NCBI RefSeq assembly: GCF_002093625.1
Contig: NZ_MRWD01000047.1
Coordinates: 1-47,222, forward strand
DNA from: Rouxiella silvae
GTDB lineage: Bacteria; Pseudomonadota; Gammaproteobacteria; Enterobacterales; Enterobacteriaceae
DNA length: 47,222 nt
Direction: 5' to 3'
Of the stretch, positions 1 to 8,331 are shown in pieces (position 1 is the first letter of the stretch; every line of letters begins with the position of its first letter). The notes below the pieces were generated by a model. That model was not told where the DNA came from, ran no database searches, and saw nothing but the letters and a program-made list of their open reading frames with translations. Made by a program: the position numbers and the translations under genes.

Positions 1-163
1 ATCTTATCTAGGTACTAAAAACCTGTATTTTTATATACATGTAATTTATAGATATCTCCAGTAACAATAAAACCCTACATTCTATGATATTTCTTCATCA
101 ATTTGAGATAGATAGTTCCTTGTTACGCTATGCTTAAAAGGATTATTTATCTTTCGAGCCATC

Positions 164-1123
164 ATGAAAAACCCCAATGTACGAGATAGTTCCCACATTA
201 AGAAACCTTGGTGGAAAAAGTTAGGGCCTGGGCTTATAACAGGTGCGGCAGATGATGACCCGAGTGGTATAGCAACTTATTCACAAAGTGGCGCACAATT
301 TGGATTTTCAATGTTATGGACCTTAGTCCTAACATATCCGTTAATGGTAGGAATTCAATTAATTAGCGCTAAGATAGGCCGTGTAAGCGGCAAGGGCTTA
401 GCCACCAACATTCGGCTACATTATCCAATGCCACTGCTTTATATAATAATTTTCTTACTATTCATCGCCAATACAATAAATATTGCTGCCGATGTTGCAG
501 CAATGGGTGAGGCATTAAAATTACTTATTGGTGGCTATACTCACCTTTATGCATTCATGTTTGTTGTTATTTCTCTATTACTGCAAGTTTTCATTTCCTA
601 CAATAGCTATGTTCGTGTATTAAAGTGGCTAACTTTAGTCCTCTTTGCATATGTAGGTATTATCTTTGTTGTCCATATTCCATGGGGACAAGTGGTTAAG
701 AAAACGCTCATTCCACAAATATCATGGAGTTCAGACTACATCACTGTTGTAGTAGCTATTTTTGGTACCACTATCAGTCCCTATCTTTTTTTCTGGCAAG
801 CATCCCAAGAAGTTGAAGAGTTACGAGAAAATCCAAGTGCTAAGGCTTTGATAGTCGATGCAAAAGGGTCAAAAACCATTTTTAATCGTATAAAAATAGA
901 TACAATGATAGGAATGGGTATTTCCAACGTTGTCGCATTTTTCATAATGTTAACAACAGCAGTAACTTTGAATTTGCATCACGTGACTAACATTCAAACT
1001 TCTGCGCAAGCAGCTTCTGCGCTTCGGCCTGTTGCTGGCCAATTTGCCTTTTGGTTATTTAGTTTTGGTATCATTGGTACTGGTCTTTTAGCGATCCCAG
1101 TACTGGCAGGCTCAGCTGCTTAA
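164..1123 (+). pseudogene. Nramp-family divalent metal transporter, C-terminally truncated
   Basis: The 319-residue product is an inner-membrane Nramp-fold metal ion transporter that has lost its C-terminal end. The family runs to roughly 420 residues, and this copy stops abruptly after LAGSAA, in a helix that normally continues into the last two or three membrane segments. The first-helix motif reads DDDPSGIATY instead of the classic DPGN. The sixth-helix motif reads GTTISPYLFFWQASQE instead of MPHN, so it belongs to the Nramp-related branch rather than the MntH branch. At least eight hydrophobic segments are visible. The sequence past the stop has no continuation in any frame that I can see, which suggests a deletion or recombination joint rather than a point mutation. 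The gene is AT-rich compared with the operon at 4.4-10.4 kb. I judge it a non-functional remnant, although a truncated protein could still be made. Confidence 0.8.
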
Positions 1124-1159
1124 AAAGCAGGTGTAAGGATTTTAGGTTTTAATATTCAA

Positions 1160-1194
1160 AAACAGCCGGTTAAGTCACTTTTTCCGGCTGTTTT
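1160..1194 (+). terminator. Rho-independent terminator after the Nramp fragment
   Basis: AAACAGCCGG at 1160-1169 pairs with CCGGCTGTTT at 1184-1193 across a 14-base loop, and a short T run follows. The hairpin lies about 40 bases past the truncated transporter stop and probably belonged to the original gene end or to the flanking joint. Confidence 0.7.
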
Positions 1195-1779
1195 ACTACC
1201 TCCCTGAGTACATAACTCCTTTCAATTAGATCAAATACTTACCATTCGTTTTGGGGAATGATTTCTCTTCATAAATCCAAATCTGTGCATTCCAGATGAC
1301 GCAGCAGCAGGCGGCAGTCATGACGTTAATTAATTGAATTAAATAATAAAATCACCGGTAATGGCATCGAACTAAGTACAAAAAAAGCAGTTTGTAACCA
1401 ACTGAATTAACAAGGAATAAATTTAGTTTTGCAGAAGGCTTTTAGTGCGCAGCTCCGCTTATTTTCTTAAATAGGTATTCGCATTTTGCTTGACTGCTTG
1501 TTCGCAAATTATTTTTTCGTTTCCAACAAAATTTTAAACAGATGAGGGGAAGTTGACAGGCAGCTTTGAGCGAGGAGCGGACATTGAGCACTTCGATCCC
1601 ATGGTTTTAGTCAGTCGGAATAAATAAGTAATTCAGAGTGAATTACTGCATTTCCCTGGAACTTACGAGTTTCGTTTTAACCGTAAGCGGATTAGCTTGT
1701 CTGTTGCAGTACCGGCAAGTAACCAATATTTATAATAATTCTTCTAATTACAGAGGATTCTTGCCGGCAAGAATAATGT
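1195..1779. other. AT-rich gene-free stretch with decayed sequence
   Basis: No convincing gene is visible. An 89-residue plus-strand ORF at 1638-1907 runs into the antisense strand of the GntR gene and has no family features. A short motif, CTTTGAGCGA followed by a variant of GGAGCGGACAT, lies near 1566-1590. It recurs in altered form near 11840-11862, so the stretch may hold remnants of a dispersed element. Confidence 0.4.
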
Positions 1780-2538
1780 TTATGAGAAGTTTTCCAGGAC
1801 CGACAGGAACGAATTTCTGTCTCCATGCCCCTCAGTCAGTCTCACTCGCCCTTCAATATCGGCCAGATGGTGATCCATTAACTCACGGGCTTTTATTAAA
1901 TCCTTAGCTTTGAGGGCGGTGACAATCATGCGATGGTGGTCAGCACCACAGTCATCCTTTCTTTTTTCCTCGTAAAGTGACATCACGAGAGAGAGTCGCG
2001 CCACAATCTTGGCCAGCATTTCAGTCAACACCGGATTACCTGCCAGCTCGGCCAATACAATATGAAACTTGCCAGAAAGCACCGTCTTGGATTTTTCATC
2101 GCCATGATGATGGGTTTGCTCTTCTTCGTCAGCCAGAATTTCCAGCGCATTTAGCTGCTCCGGCGTTGCGCGCGCAATGACGAACTCCAATAACAGTGAT
2201 TCAATCCTTCGACGTGCTTCAAAAAGATTTCTGGCCTGCTCAATGCTCGGCTCTGCAACAAAAGTACCTCGATTGCGCTTTCGCTCCAGAAGATGATCGC
2301 TTTCCAAAACCCCCAAGGCGCCGCGCACTACCGTTCTGCTGACACCAAAATGTTCGGCAATCGCTTCTTCCAGTATTTTGGTGCCAGGAGTCAGTGCGCC
2401 TTCTCCAATCGCGGCGGCTAATGTCATACGAATACGTTCTGAAACATCATCGTGACTGTCAGCGCTGTTTATCGCCTTATTGGCGGCTGACGTCGCTTTA
2501 TTGCTCGTGCCGCGCGATTTTTTGATTATCTTTTCCAC
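1780..2538 (-). CDS. GntR/FadR-family transcriptional regulator
   Basis: This is a DNA-binding repressor or activator of the FadR subfamily, 252 residues from the chosen start. The N-terminal winged helix-turn-helix carries the usual signature: initiation block ALTPGTKILEEAIAEHFGVS, then SRTVVRGALGVLE and a wing ending KRNRGTFVAEP. The all-helical FCD ligand-binding domain follows, with conserved histidines in FHIVLAELAGNP, DHHRMI and DHHLADIE that normally bind a metal and a carboxylate effector. The GTG at 2538 was chosen because AAGAGG sits six bases upstream; a TTG at 2571 gives a longer form with no ribosome site. The gene is next to the TIM-barrel enzyme and ABC operon, so it probably controls them in response to an organic acid made or imported by that pathway. 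The target and effector are inferred, not seen. Confidence 0.85.
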   Translation of the reverse strand: MEKIIKKSRGTSNKATSAANKAINSADSHDDVSERIRMTLAAAIGEGALTPGTKILEEAIAEHFGVSRTVVRGALGVLESDHLLERKRNRGTFVAEPSIEQARNLFEARRRIESLLLEFVIARATPEQLNALEILADEEEQTHHHGDEKSKTVLSGKFHIVLAELAGNPVLTEMLAKIVARLSLVMSLYEEKRKDDCGADHHRMIVTALKAKDLIKARELMDHHLADIEGRVRLTEGHGDRNSFLSVLENFS

Positions 2539-2580
2539 CACAAACCTCTTAAGCACACATGCAGATAACAACGGGTTTTT

Positions 2581-2598
2581 TTATTATCTCGATAATAA
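2581..2598. promoter_or_regulatory. Palindrome upstream of the GntR gene, candidate autoregulatory operator
   Basis: TTATTATC-TC-GATAATAA has perfect 8-bp arms with a 2-bp spacer and lies 43 bp upstream of the chosen GntR start. Its size and symmetry fit a site for a dimeric winged-helix regulator. I do not see an exact copy upstream of the ABC operon, so its role in controlling that operon is uncertain. Confidence 0.45.
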
Positions 2599-2712
2599 TA
2601 TTTATACGCAAATGTTGATAGCGGCGGTAAATTTTCACGCAGACTGACGTGAGTACTCGCGCCATTATGCTACAGCTTTAGATTTTGCATCCCATCCATA
2701 AGATCCGTTCCA

Positions 2713-3816
2713 TTACGAAAGGCCAATGCCTTGTTTATTACAAATGTGCCGAATATGGCGGGACGATTTATTGATGAAATTTATGGCTTCCTGAAAACCA
2801 TAAGGTTGATGCTGGTAATCTGGATATCCGTAATTATCCCTTTCGTAGACTTCCCAATCGGCTATCTCGCCGGCGATGACTCTCGTTTCGAACGCATCGA
2901 CCATTGACAGGTAAGCCTGCTCCTCATCTGTCGATAAATCAGGATGGCCGGCACGCCATAACGGATCGTTGAGCTGAATGCACTGCCTTGGATACGCACG
3001 TCGAGGATTATCCGCAGTGGATTGTGCAATCTCCAGAGAGAGATTAAGTTGCGGCTTTACTGCTGCCAAAATATGCAAAATGGCTGTGAAATCAACGATA
3101 CCCTCCCCACAAGGTCGTGGCTGAAAGTCAAAACCGCCGGCCGCTCTTCCGATATATGCATCCTTGATATGCGTTTGGCGGACGTAAGGGGCAAGACGTT
3201 TGGTCGCCCACACAGGATGTTCGGCGCGTTGCAGCATGTTTGCCGTGTCGAGCACGACGCCTGTACAATCTTCACCCACGGCTTCTATCAGGCGTAGAAT
3301 TTCGAACGAGGTGATTTCATCATGCGTTTCGATATTCATGTGGATCCCGAGCGCACGTGCTGCGGGTGCAAGTTTCTTAAGCACTTTTTCGGTAGCGAGC
3401 AGCTGCTCTTCCCACGTGACATCGGTGCGGAATCTATCCACCGCCAATCGTCCCCGATAGGCAGGCTTAAAATTTCCCGGCGATACCCAAAGTTCATGAC
3501 AGCCAATTGCCGCGCTGGCCTCCATCATTTTGGTGAGGCCTGCAATGATATCGCCCTCGCCAATTGCACGCAGCTCCGGAGACTCTGCGCTGCAATAAGG
3601 GTTAATTTTGCCTAGTCCGCTCTCCAGATAAAGTCCCAGCTCGTCGGCTTTACTGCGTATTTCTCGAAGCCGGCCGAGGTCGAGTGTCGGGCTCATATCC
3701 AGAACGGTACTAAAGAAAACTCCTCCTAGACCGAGCATCTTTACGTGGTCAAGGCTAGCGAGTGGGCCGCGCTTTTTGACTTCGGGTAATTTCAACCCAT
3801 CAATGCCTAATCTCAT
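2713..3816 (-). CDS. Sugar phosphate isomerase/epimerase-like TIM-barrel protein
   Basis: The 367-residue protein has the xylose isomerase-like (AP endonuclease 2) TIM-barrel fold. Four metal-ligand candidates sit at the ends of successive strands: E163 in NIETHDE, D190 in VVLDTANM, H216 in QTHIKDA and E262 in LSLEIAQ. This is the usual Glu-Asp-His-Glu set for isomerases and epimerases acting on keto or hydroxy sugars and polyols, with Mn or Mg as cofactor. A proline-rich linker and a C-terminal helical tail follow the barrel. The ATG at 3816 was chosen because GGAG lies six bases upstream, where the longer TTG start has no such site. The gene is divergent from the ABC operon and downstream of the GntR gene, which suggests it acts on the imported compound or a product of it. 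The exact substrate cannot be read from the sequence. Confidence 0.8.
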   Translation of the reverse strand: MRLGIDGLKLPEVKKRGPLASLDHVKMLGLGGVFFSTVLDMSPTLDLGRLREIRSKADELGLYLESGLGKINPYCSAESPELRAIGEGDIIAGLTKMMEASAAIGCHELWVSPGNFKPAYRGRLAVDRFRTDVTWEEQLLATEKVLKKLAPAARALGIHMNIETHDEITSFEILRLIEAVGEDCTGVVLDTANMLQRAEHPVWATKRLAPYVRQTHIKDAYIGRAAGGFDFQPRPCGEGIVDFTAILHILAAVKPQLNLSLEIAQSTADNPRRAYPRQCIQLNDPLWRAGHPDLSTDEEQAYLSMVDAFETRVIAGEIADWEVYERDNYGYPDYQHQPYGFQEAINFINKSSRHIRHICNKQGIGLS

Positions 3817-4442
3817 TACTGACTCCAAGTTTTATAAATGTCGAAAAAACCGTGCAATCGGCATGCCACTCTTTACTCTCAAGCAAGAAAGAAAAATATA
3901 ACAATTTGATTTTAATGAATAAATTAAACTAATTATATTATTAATAACTTTCGAAAGTATTTACGAAAGATAGTTTATCAACTGCTTCTGCTTCATTTGC
4001 CTGGTTAAATGATATCCTGAATAAATTCAGGAACAGACAAGAAATACTTAACTTATTGAAAATAATAACTTTCTCAGAGTGACTCTCGTCTTCTTGCTAC
4101 CTTTTCCTTTACCTACTCCCCTTAATCGATGAAAGTTTTGGTATTTGCTGCACCAAAATGATGACGAATGCGCACCAAAATAACAATAAAAACAAAACAT
4201 AAAGATTCGCATATTTATTATTATTCTTTTAAAAACAAATGTTCGGATGTATTTTTAAATTAAAAATGTTTTAAATCAGTTAGATAAAAACTCACTCTCT
4301 ACGGAAAATCATATTGGCATGTGGTTTGCTACCTGCTTCCTATGACTCATCATGACTCAATCACTTACTACTTGGTCTCACTCATTTCTTAAGTTTATGG
4401 GTTAACAACGGTCCTTGGATACGACTTGAATCAGGAAGCTAT
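3817..4442. promoter_or_regulatory. Divergent control region between the TIM-barrel gene and the ABC operon
   Basis: This AT-rich gene-free stretch must hold promoters for both directions. It contains several symmetrical elements: ACTTTCGAAAGT (3947-3958), CCTGAAT-AA-ATTCAGG (4016-4031), and TTTTGGT (4136-4142) facing ACCAAAA (4152-4158), with a second GCACCAAAAT copy exactly 22 bp farther on (4172-4181). The last set, two direct copies two helical turns apart plus one inverted copy, is the best candidate for the GntR or another regulator binding site. No consensus promoter stands out clearly. Confidence 0.45.
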
Positions 4443-5555
4443 ATGCCAGATATGCAGAACAACTCGCAAAAAAAACGATTAACTGTTCAGGGGCTTACAC
4501 ACAGTTATGGCGGAAAAAATGCCATAAATGATGTGTCATTCCATATTGAGGCAGGCGAAATCGTTGCCTTGCTGGGCCCAAGCGGCTGCGGCAAATCAAC
4601 CGTACTGCGCGCCATTGCTGGCCTGATCCAGCCAAAGGCCGGGCAGATAGATCTGGGAGGGCAGAACCTTGCGGTCGTCTCTGCCAGAGCGCGTGGTATT
4701 GGGATGGTATTTCAAAATTACGCGTTATTCCCGCATCTGACCGTTGCTGAAAATATTGCCTATCCTCTGGCCTGCCAGCAGATTTCACGCGCCGAACGCA
4801 AACAACGCGTAGAAGAGATGCTGGCGCTGGTCAGACTGAATGACTTTGGCAATCGACTGCCCCGCGAGCTGTCGGGCGGACAGCAGCAGCGCGTCGCCGT
4901 AGCTCGCGCCATCGCCGGTCGCCCTTCACTGTTGCTTCTTGATGAACCCTTTGGTGCATTGGATCGTGCGCTGCGCTTTGATCTACAGGTTGAACTGCTG
5001 CATCTGCAAAAAACGCTGGGCATCACCACGCTTATCGTTACCCACGATCAGGAGGAAGCCCAAAGCCTGGCTAATCGTCTGGTGCTGATGAATAAAGGTC
5101 AGGTTGAGCAGATTGATACCCCGATGGCCGTCTACGACAAGCCGAAGACCTTGTTCGTTAACACATTTATTGGTCAAGCTAACATGCTGCACGGCACGGT
5201 AGGCCAGCTAGAAAATGACAGCACGCTGATTACCCTGACCGATAATAAAACCCTTCGCTTGCCTCGACGTTTGAATTTCACACAGGGTTCCAGGGTCACT
5301 GTGACCTTCCGACCGGAGGAGGTTCGCCTTATTCCCCAGCATGGTGAAAACACGCAGCCCGTTCGTATGACCGTGTCCGTCCCGCTTGGCCCTTCTCTTG
5401 TGCACGATCTGGCGCTTGAAGATGGTACCAGCCTGCGCGCATCGGAACTTCGCGGGCCTTCCACCTTTATACCCGCGCCGGGAACTCAACTTTTCGCAGA
5501 AATTGACACCACTCGGTGCCACGTTTTTCCGGCTGAACCGGAATTTACCCGCTAA
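4443..5555 (+). CDS. ABC transporter ATP-binding protein, PotA type
   Basis: This is the cytoplasmic ATPase of a spermidine/putrescine-type importer, 370 residues. Visible motifs are Walker A GPSGCGKST (45-53), Q-loop Q91, signature LSGGQQQR (143-150), Walker B LLLLDEP (163-169) and H-loop H201. The C-terminal third is the TOBE beta domain typical of PotA, FbpC and related ATPases, containing TFRPEEVRLIP. An AGGAAG ribosome site lies four bases before the ATG. It is the first gene of an apparent operon with binding protein, two permeases, an M24-fold hydrolase and a flavin reductase, all in the same direction with short gaps. Family members carry polyamines, 2-aminoethylphosphonate, thiamine or ferric iron, and the partner proteins here look closest to the polyamine-like group. 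The substrate is not settled. Confidence 0.93.
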   Translation: MPDMQNNSQKKRLTVQGLTHSYGGKNAINDVSFHIEAGEIVALLGPSGCGKSTVLRAIAGLIQPKAGQIDLGGQNLAVVSARARGIGMVFQNYALFPHLTVAENIAYPLACQQISRAERKQRVEEMLALVRLNDFGNRLPRELSGGQQQRVAVARAIAGRPSLLLLDEPFGALDRALRFDLQVELLHLQKTLGITTLIVTHDQEEAQSLANRLVLMNKGQVEQIDTPMAVYDKPKTLFVNTFIGQANMLHGTVGQLENDSTLITLTDNKTLRLPRRLNFTQGSRVTVTFRPEEVRLIPQHGENTQPVRMTVSVPLGPSLVHDLALEDGTSLRASELRGPSTFIPAPGTQLFAEIDTTRCHVFPAEPEFTR

Positions 5556-5580
5556 TAACAGACTCTCAGAGGTAGGCATA

Positions 5581-6630
5581 ATGAAGGACTTTGAAATCAG
5601 TCGTCGTCGGTTCGGTTATTTGGTTGCAGGCGTTGCGGCGTCAACCATGCTGCCGTTTTCCCTGCGCGCCGCTGCTGCGGCTCAAAGCAGTGCGATTGCC
5701 GCAGCATTTCCAGGCAACTGGGAAGATGCGTATCGCAACATCCTGACCCCGATGCTGCAGAAAGAAGGCTTTGGCCTGACCATCGCCCCGGTGATGGCGC
5801 AGGATCAGTTAGCCAAAACGATGGCCAGCCCGGGCCACCCACCCTATGACACGCTGCTAATGTCGCCGGGGCAAACCACCGTAGCGATACAAAACAACCT
5901 GATCCAGAAAATTGATCCCAGCCGGCTCAAGAATTGGTCATTACTGGATCGCTCTTTTCAGGGTGAATATGGCCCAACGGTCACGGTTGAAGTAAACGGT
6001 ATCGCCTACAACCCGGATCTAGTTCCGCGGCCTAAAGGCTACCGCGATTTGTTTGAAAATCCGGCCTATAAAGGGTTGGTTTCCTGGACGGGCTTTGAGT
6101 CAAACACGGCGGTCATGGCCTATACGGAAATGGCCAAAATCTTTGGTACCGGCCCGGAAGATATGCAGGCCGTCTTTGAATTATTCAAAAAACACCCGGA
6201 CCAGCTCAAGGGCATTGTTGACAGCACCAATCACCAGATGACGCTGTTCCAGCAGGGCGAAATTGCCGTCTTCATGTGCAGCACCAACAACGTTGCCCGC
6301 CTGAAAAGCCTGGGGATGAATGCCGAATTTGTTCATCCACAAACCGGCTCACCGGCCGCGCCTGTCAATATCCATTTAACCAAGGGATCGACTAACCTCG
6401 ATGCCGCTTATGCCTATATGGATGCAGCCATTTCGCAAAGCGTGCAGCAGCAGCTAATGCTGCCGCCGACCGACATGTTCCCGACCAATCAAACGGTGGC
6501 ACTCTCCCCTGCGATTGCCGCCTATGTCACCCGTGACCAGATTAAGACGCTGGTTTACCCCGACTGGGCGTCGATTAACAAAAATCGCGATAGCTGGATC
6601 CGCCAGTTCGACACGCTGGTTGCCGGTTGA
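5581..6630 (+). CDS. Periplasmic solute-binding protein of the ABC importer, Tat-exported
   Basis: The 349-residue binding protein is of the PotD/SBP class II type. It begins with a twin-arginine signal, SRRRFGYLVAG, followed by a hydrophobic core and an alanine-rich cleavage region, so it probably crosses the membrane folded through Tat. The lobe motifs YDTLLMSPGQT, VNGIAYNPDLVP and GEIAVFMCSTNNV have the usual spacing for a clamshell fold. The ATG at 5581 follows AGAGGT by seven bases. An upstream in-frame extension from 5386 would overlap the ATPase gene and lacks a ribosome site. The gene sits 25 bp after the ATPase and 10 bp before the first permease. A Tat signal is uncommon for a polyamine-type binding protein in enteric bacteria, where Sec export is usual. 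The ligand is unknown. Confidence 0.9.
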   Translation: MKDFEISRRRFGYLVAGVAASTMLPFSLRAAAAAQSSAIAAAFPGNWEDAYRNILTPMLQKEGFGLTIAPVMAQDQLAKTMASPGHPPYDTLLMSPGQTTVAIQNNLIQKIDPSRLKNWSLLDRSFQGEYGPTVTVEVNGIAYNPDLVPRPKGYRDLFENPAYKGLVSWTGFESNTAVMAYTEMAKIFGTGPEDMQAVFELFKKHPDQLKGIVDSTNHQMTLFQQGEIAVFMCSTNNVARLKSLGMNAEFVHPQTGSPAAPVNIHLTKGSTNLDAAYAYMDAAISQSVQQQLMLPPTDMFPTNQTVALSPAIAAYVTRDQIKTLVYPDWASINKNRDSWIRQFDTLVAG

Positions 6631-6640
6631 GGAAATAAAG

Positions 6641-7468
6641 ATGAAGCAGAGCGGTTTTCCTTATGTCATTCCGATGCTGGTACTTTCCATCGTGTTTTTT
6701 GTCACCCCTCTGGCAGTGCTGGTTGGCTACAGCTTTGCCGGTCCGAGTGGCGCAACCCTCGGCCACTATGGGCAATTTTTTGGCGACGATTTTAACTTTC
6801 GCGTCCTGATCAATACCGCCCGTCTTGGCATAGAAACGGTGATCGGTACCACCGTGCTTGGCGTACCGATTGCTCTGCTGTACTGGCACAGTGGTAAAAA
6901 TGTGCGTCAGGTTTTAGTTTTCCTGACCCTCATTCCGATGCTGACCAGCAACGTGGTTCGCACCTTTGCCTGGATAGTGATCCTCGGTCGTCAGGGTCCC
7001 ATTAGCGAGGCGTTATTCTCACTGGGTATTACTGGGACGCCTACCAGCCTGATGTTTACCGAACTCGGACTGGTGATGGCCATGTGCCAGATTGATCTGC
7101 CGCTAATCATCCTGCCGCTGATTGCCGTGCTTTCGCGCACGCCTTTTCAACTCACGGAGGCCGCTCAGGTCTCCGGGGCGGGATCGTGGCGAATCCTGAC
7201 TACCGTGCTGCTGCCGCTGATGCTGCCGGGCCTGCTGGCCGGCTGGATCCTGGTGTTTGCCAGCACCAGCAGTTCGTTTGTCACCCAGGCGGTGATTGGC
7301 GGAGCGCGTAACGTCTACGTGCCGCAGCTGATTTATCGCGAAGTCGGCACGCTGTTTGACTGGCCGCTAGCCTCCGCTATTGCCGTGGTGTTGTTGCTGA
7401 CTACCGGCTGTTTACTGGTCGCACTGACCATGATCTCACGCCACAGGAGACTGGTCGGCCATGCCTAA
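6641..7468 (+). CDS. ABC transporter permease, PotB type
   Basis: This 275-residue inner-membrane subunit is of the PotB/HisM-like binding-protein-dependent transport family. About six transmembrane segments are visible, starting at residues 8-30. The cytoplasmic coupling loop has the EAA motif EAAQVSGAGSWRILTTVLLP, which docks on the ATPase. The ATG at 6641 follows GAGGAAATAAAG; a longer in-frame start at 6515 lies inside the binding-protein gene and is not credible. Its stop overlaps the start of the next permease by eight bases, which indicates translational coupling. It would pair with the PotC-type permease to form the heterodimeric channel. The gene is intact and of normal length for the family. 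Confidence 0.92.
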   Translation: MKQSGFPYVIPMLVLSIVFFVTPLAVLVGYSFAGPSGATLGHYGQFFGDDFNFRVLINTARLGIETVIGTTVLGVPIALLYWHSGKNVRQVLVFLTLIPMLTSNVVRTFAWIVILGRQGPISEALFSLGITGTPTSLMFTELGLVMAMCQIDLPLIILPLIAVLSRTPFQLTEAAQVSGAGSWRILTTVLLPLMLPGLLAGWILVFASTSSSFVTQAVIGGARNVYVPQLIYREVGTLFDWPLASAIAVVLLLTTGCLLVALTMISRHRRLVGHA

Positions 7469-8285
7469 TCATCGTGATAACCCTATACCGGCCGTGCTTT
7501 ACAAGATCTTTGTTTACGGCTTTGGCACGCTGTGCGTCATCTATCTGGTTGCGCCGATCGTTATTGCATTGATGATGTCGTTCACCTCGGGGCAAACCTT
7601 GAAGTATCCGCCGCAGGGATTTTCTCTGCGCTGGTATGAAGCGCTGCTCGACCCTGTCAGGTCAGGCACCGAGCATATCGCGGCTTGGAACTCGCTGAAA
7701 ATTGCCGGATGGGCGGTATTCGGCTCGCTGCTGTTTGCGGTGCCCGCCACCATCGGCATGACCCGCATGAAGCGCCGCAGCGTCAACGCCATTGAGCCGT
7801 TGCTTCTGGCACCGCTGGTGCTGCCGAGCCTGGTCTATGGTCTGGCCGCGCTGATCGTCGCCAACTTTATCGGCTTTCAGCCTTCGCTTGGGTTAACGGT
7901 GATCGGCCATGTTGTGGTGTTTGGCCCGCTGATGTATCGCGCCGTTTCGGTGGTGGCTCAGGGCATGAATCCTTCTTTGGCGGAGGCCTCTACCACCATG
8001 GGCGCCAGCTGGTTTATGACGCTGCGTCGCGTAACGCTGCCGCTGCTGACGCCGGGGATCCTCGCCGGGGCCTTCCTGGTATTTATTCAGTCGCTGGACA
8101 ACGTCACGGTCTCGCTGTTCCTTGCTGATGCCCGCACCACGGTGCTGCCGCTGCGCATGTTTGCGCTGATTGAAGAGTCGCTCGACCCTCGCGTGGCGGC
8201 GATTGCCGGAATATTAATCGCCGTGACGCTGCTTGGACTGCTGGTTGCGCGACGCGTGCTGTCGCCCGCGCGACAACAGCCATAA
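7461..8285 (+). CDS. ABC transporter permease, PotC type
   Basis: The 274-residue second permease has six predicted membrane segments, the first near residues 19-40. Its EAA loop reads EASTTMGASWFMTLRRVTLP, close to the family consensus. It starts within the last codons of the PotB-type gene, so the two proteins are probably made in equal amounts. The stop is followed by a 46-base gap and then the M24-fold enzyme gene, which has a good AAGGAACAACCC ribosome site. With the ATPase and binding protein it completes a full four-part importer. Nothing is truncated. The transported compound is likely processed by the next two enzymes. Confidence 0.92.
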   Translation: MPNHRDNPIPAVLYKIFVYGFGTLCVIYLVAPIVIALMMSFTSGQTLKYPPQGFSLRWYEALLDPVRSGTEHIAAWNSLKIAGWAVFGSLLFAVPATIGMTRMKRRSVNAIEPLLLAPLVLPSLVYGLAALIVANFIGFQPSLGLTVIGHVVVFGPLMYRAVSVVAQGMNPSLAEASTTMGASWFMTLRRVTLPLLTPGILAGAFLVFIQSLDNVTVSLFLADARTTVLPLRMFALIEESLDPRVAAIAGILIAVTLLGLLVARRVLSPARQQP

Positions 8286-8331
8286 AAGTTAACTTAAAAC
8301 CTCTTATTATCCGATTTAAAAGGAACAACCC

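Noticed and set aside
1638-1907. 89-residue plus-strand ORF
   Set aside because: It runs into the antisense strand of the GntR gene, has no ribosome site and shows no family features.
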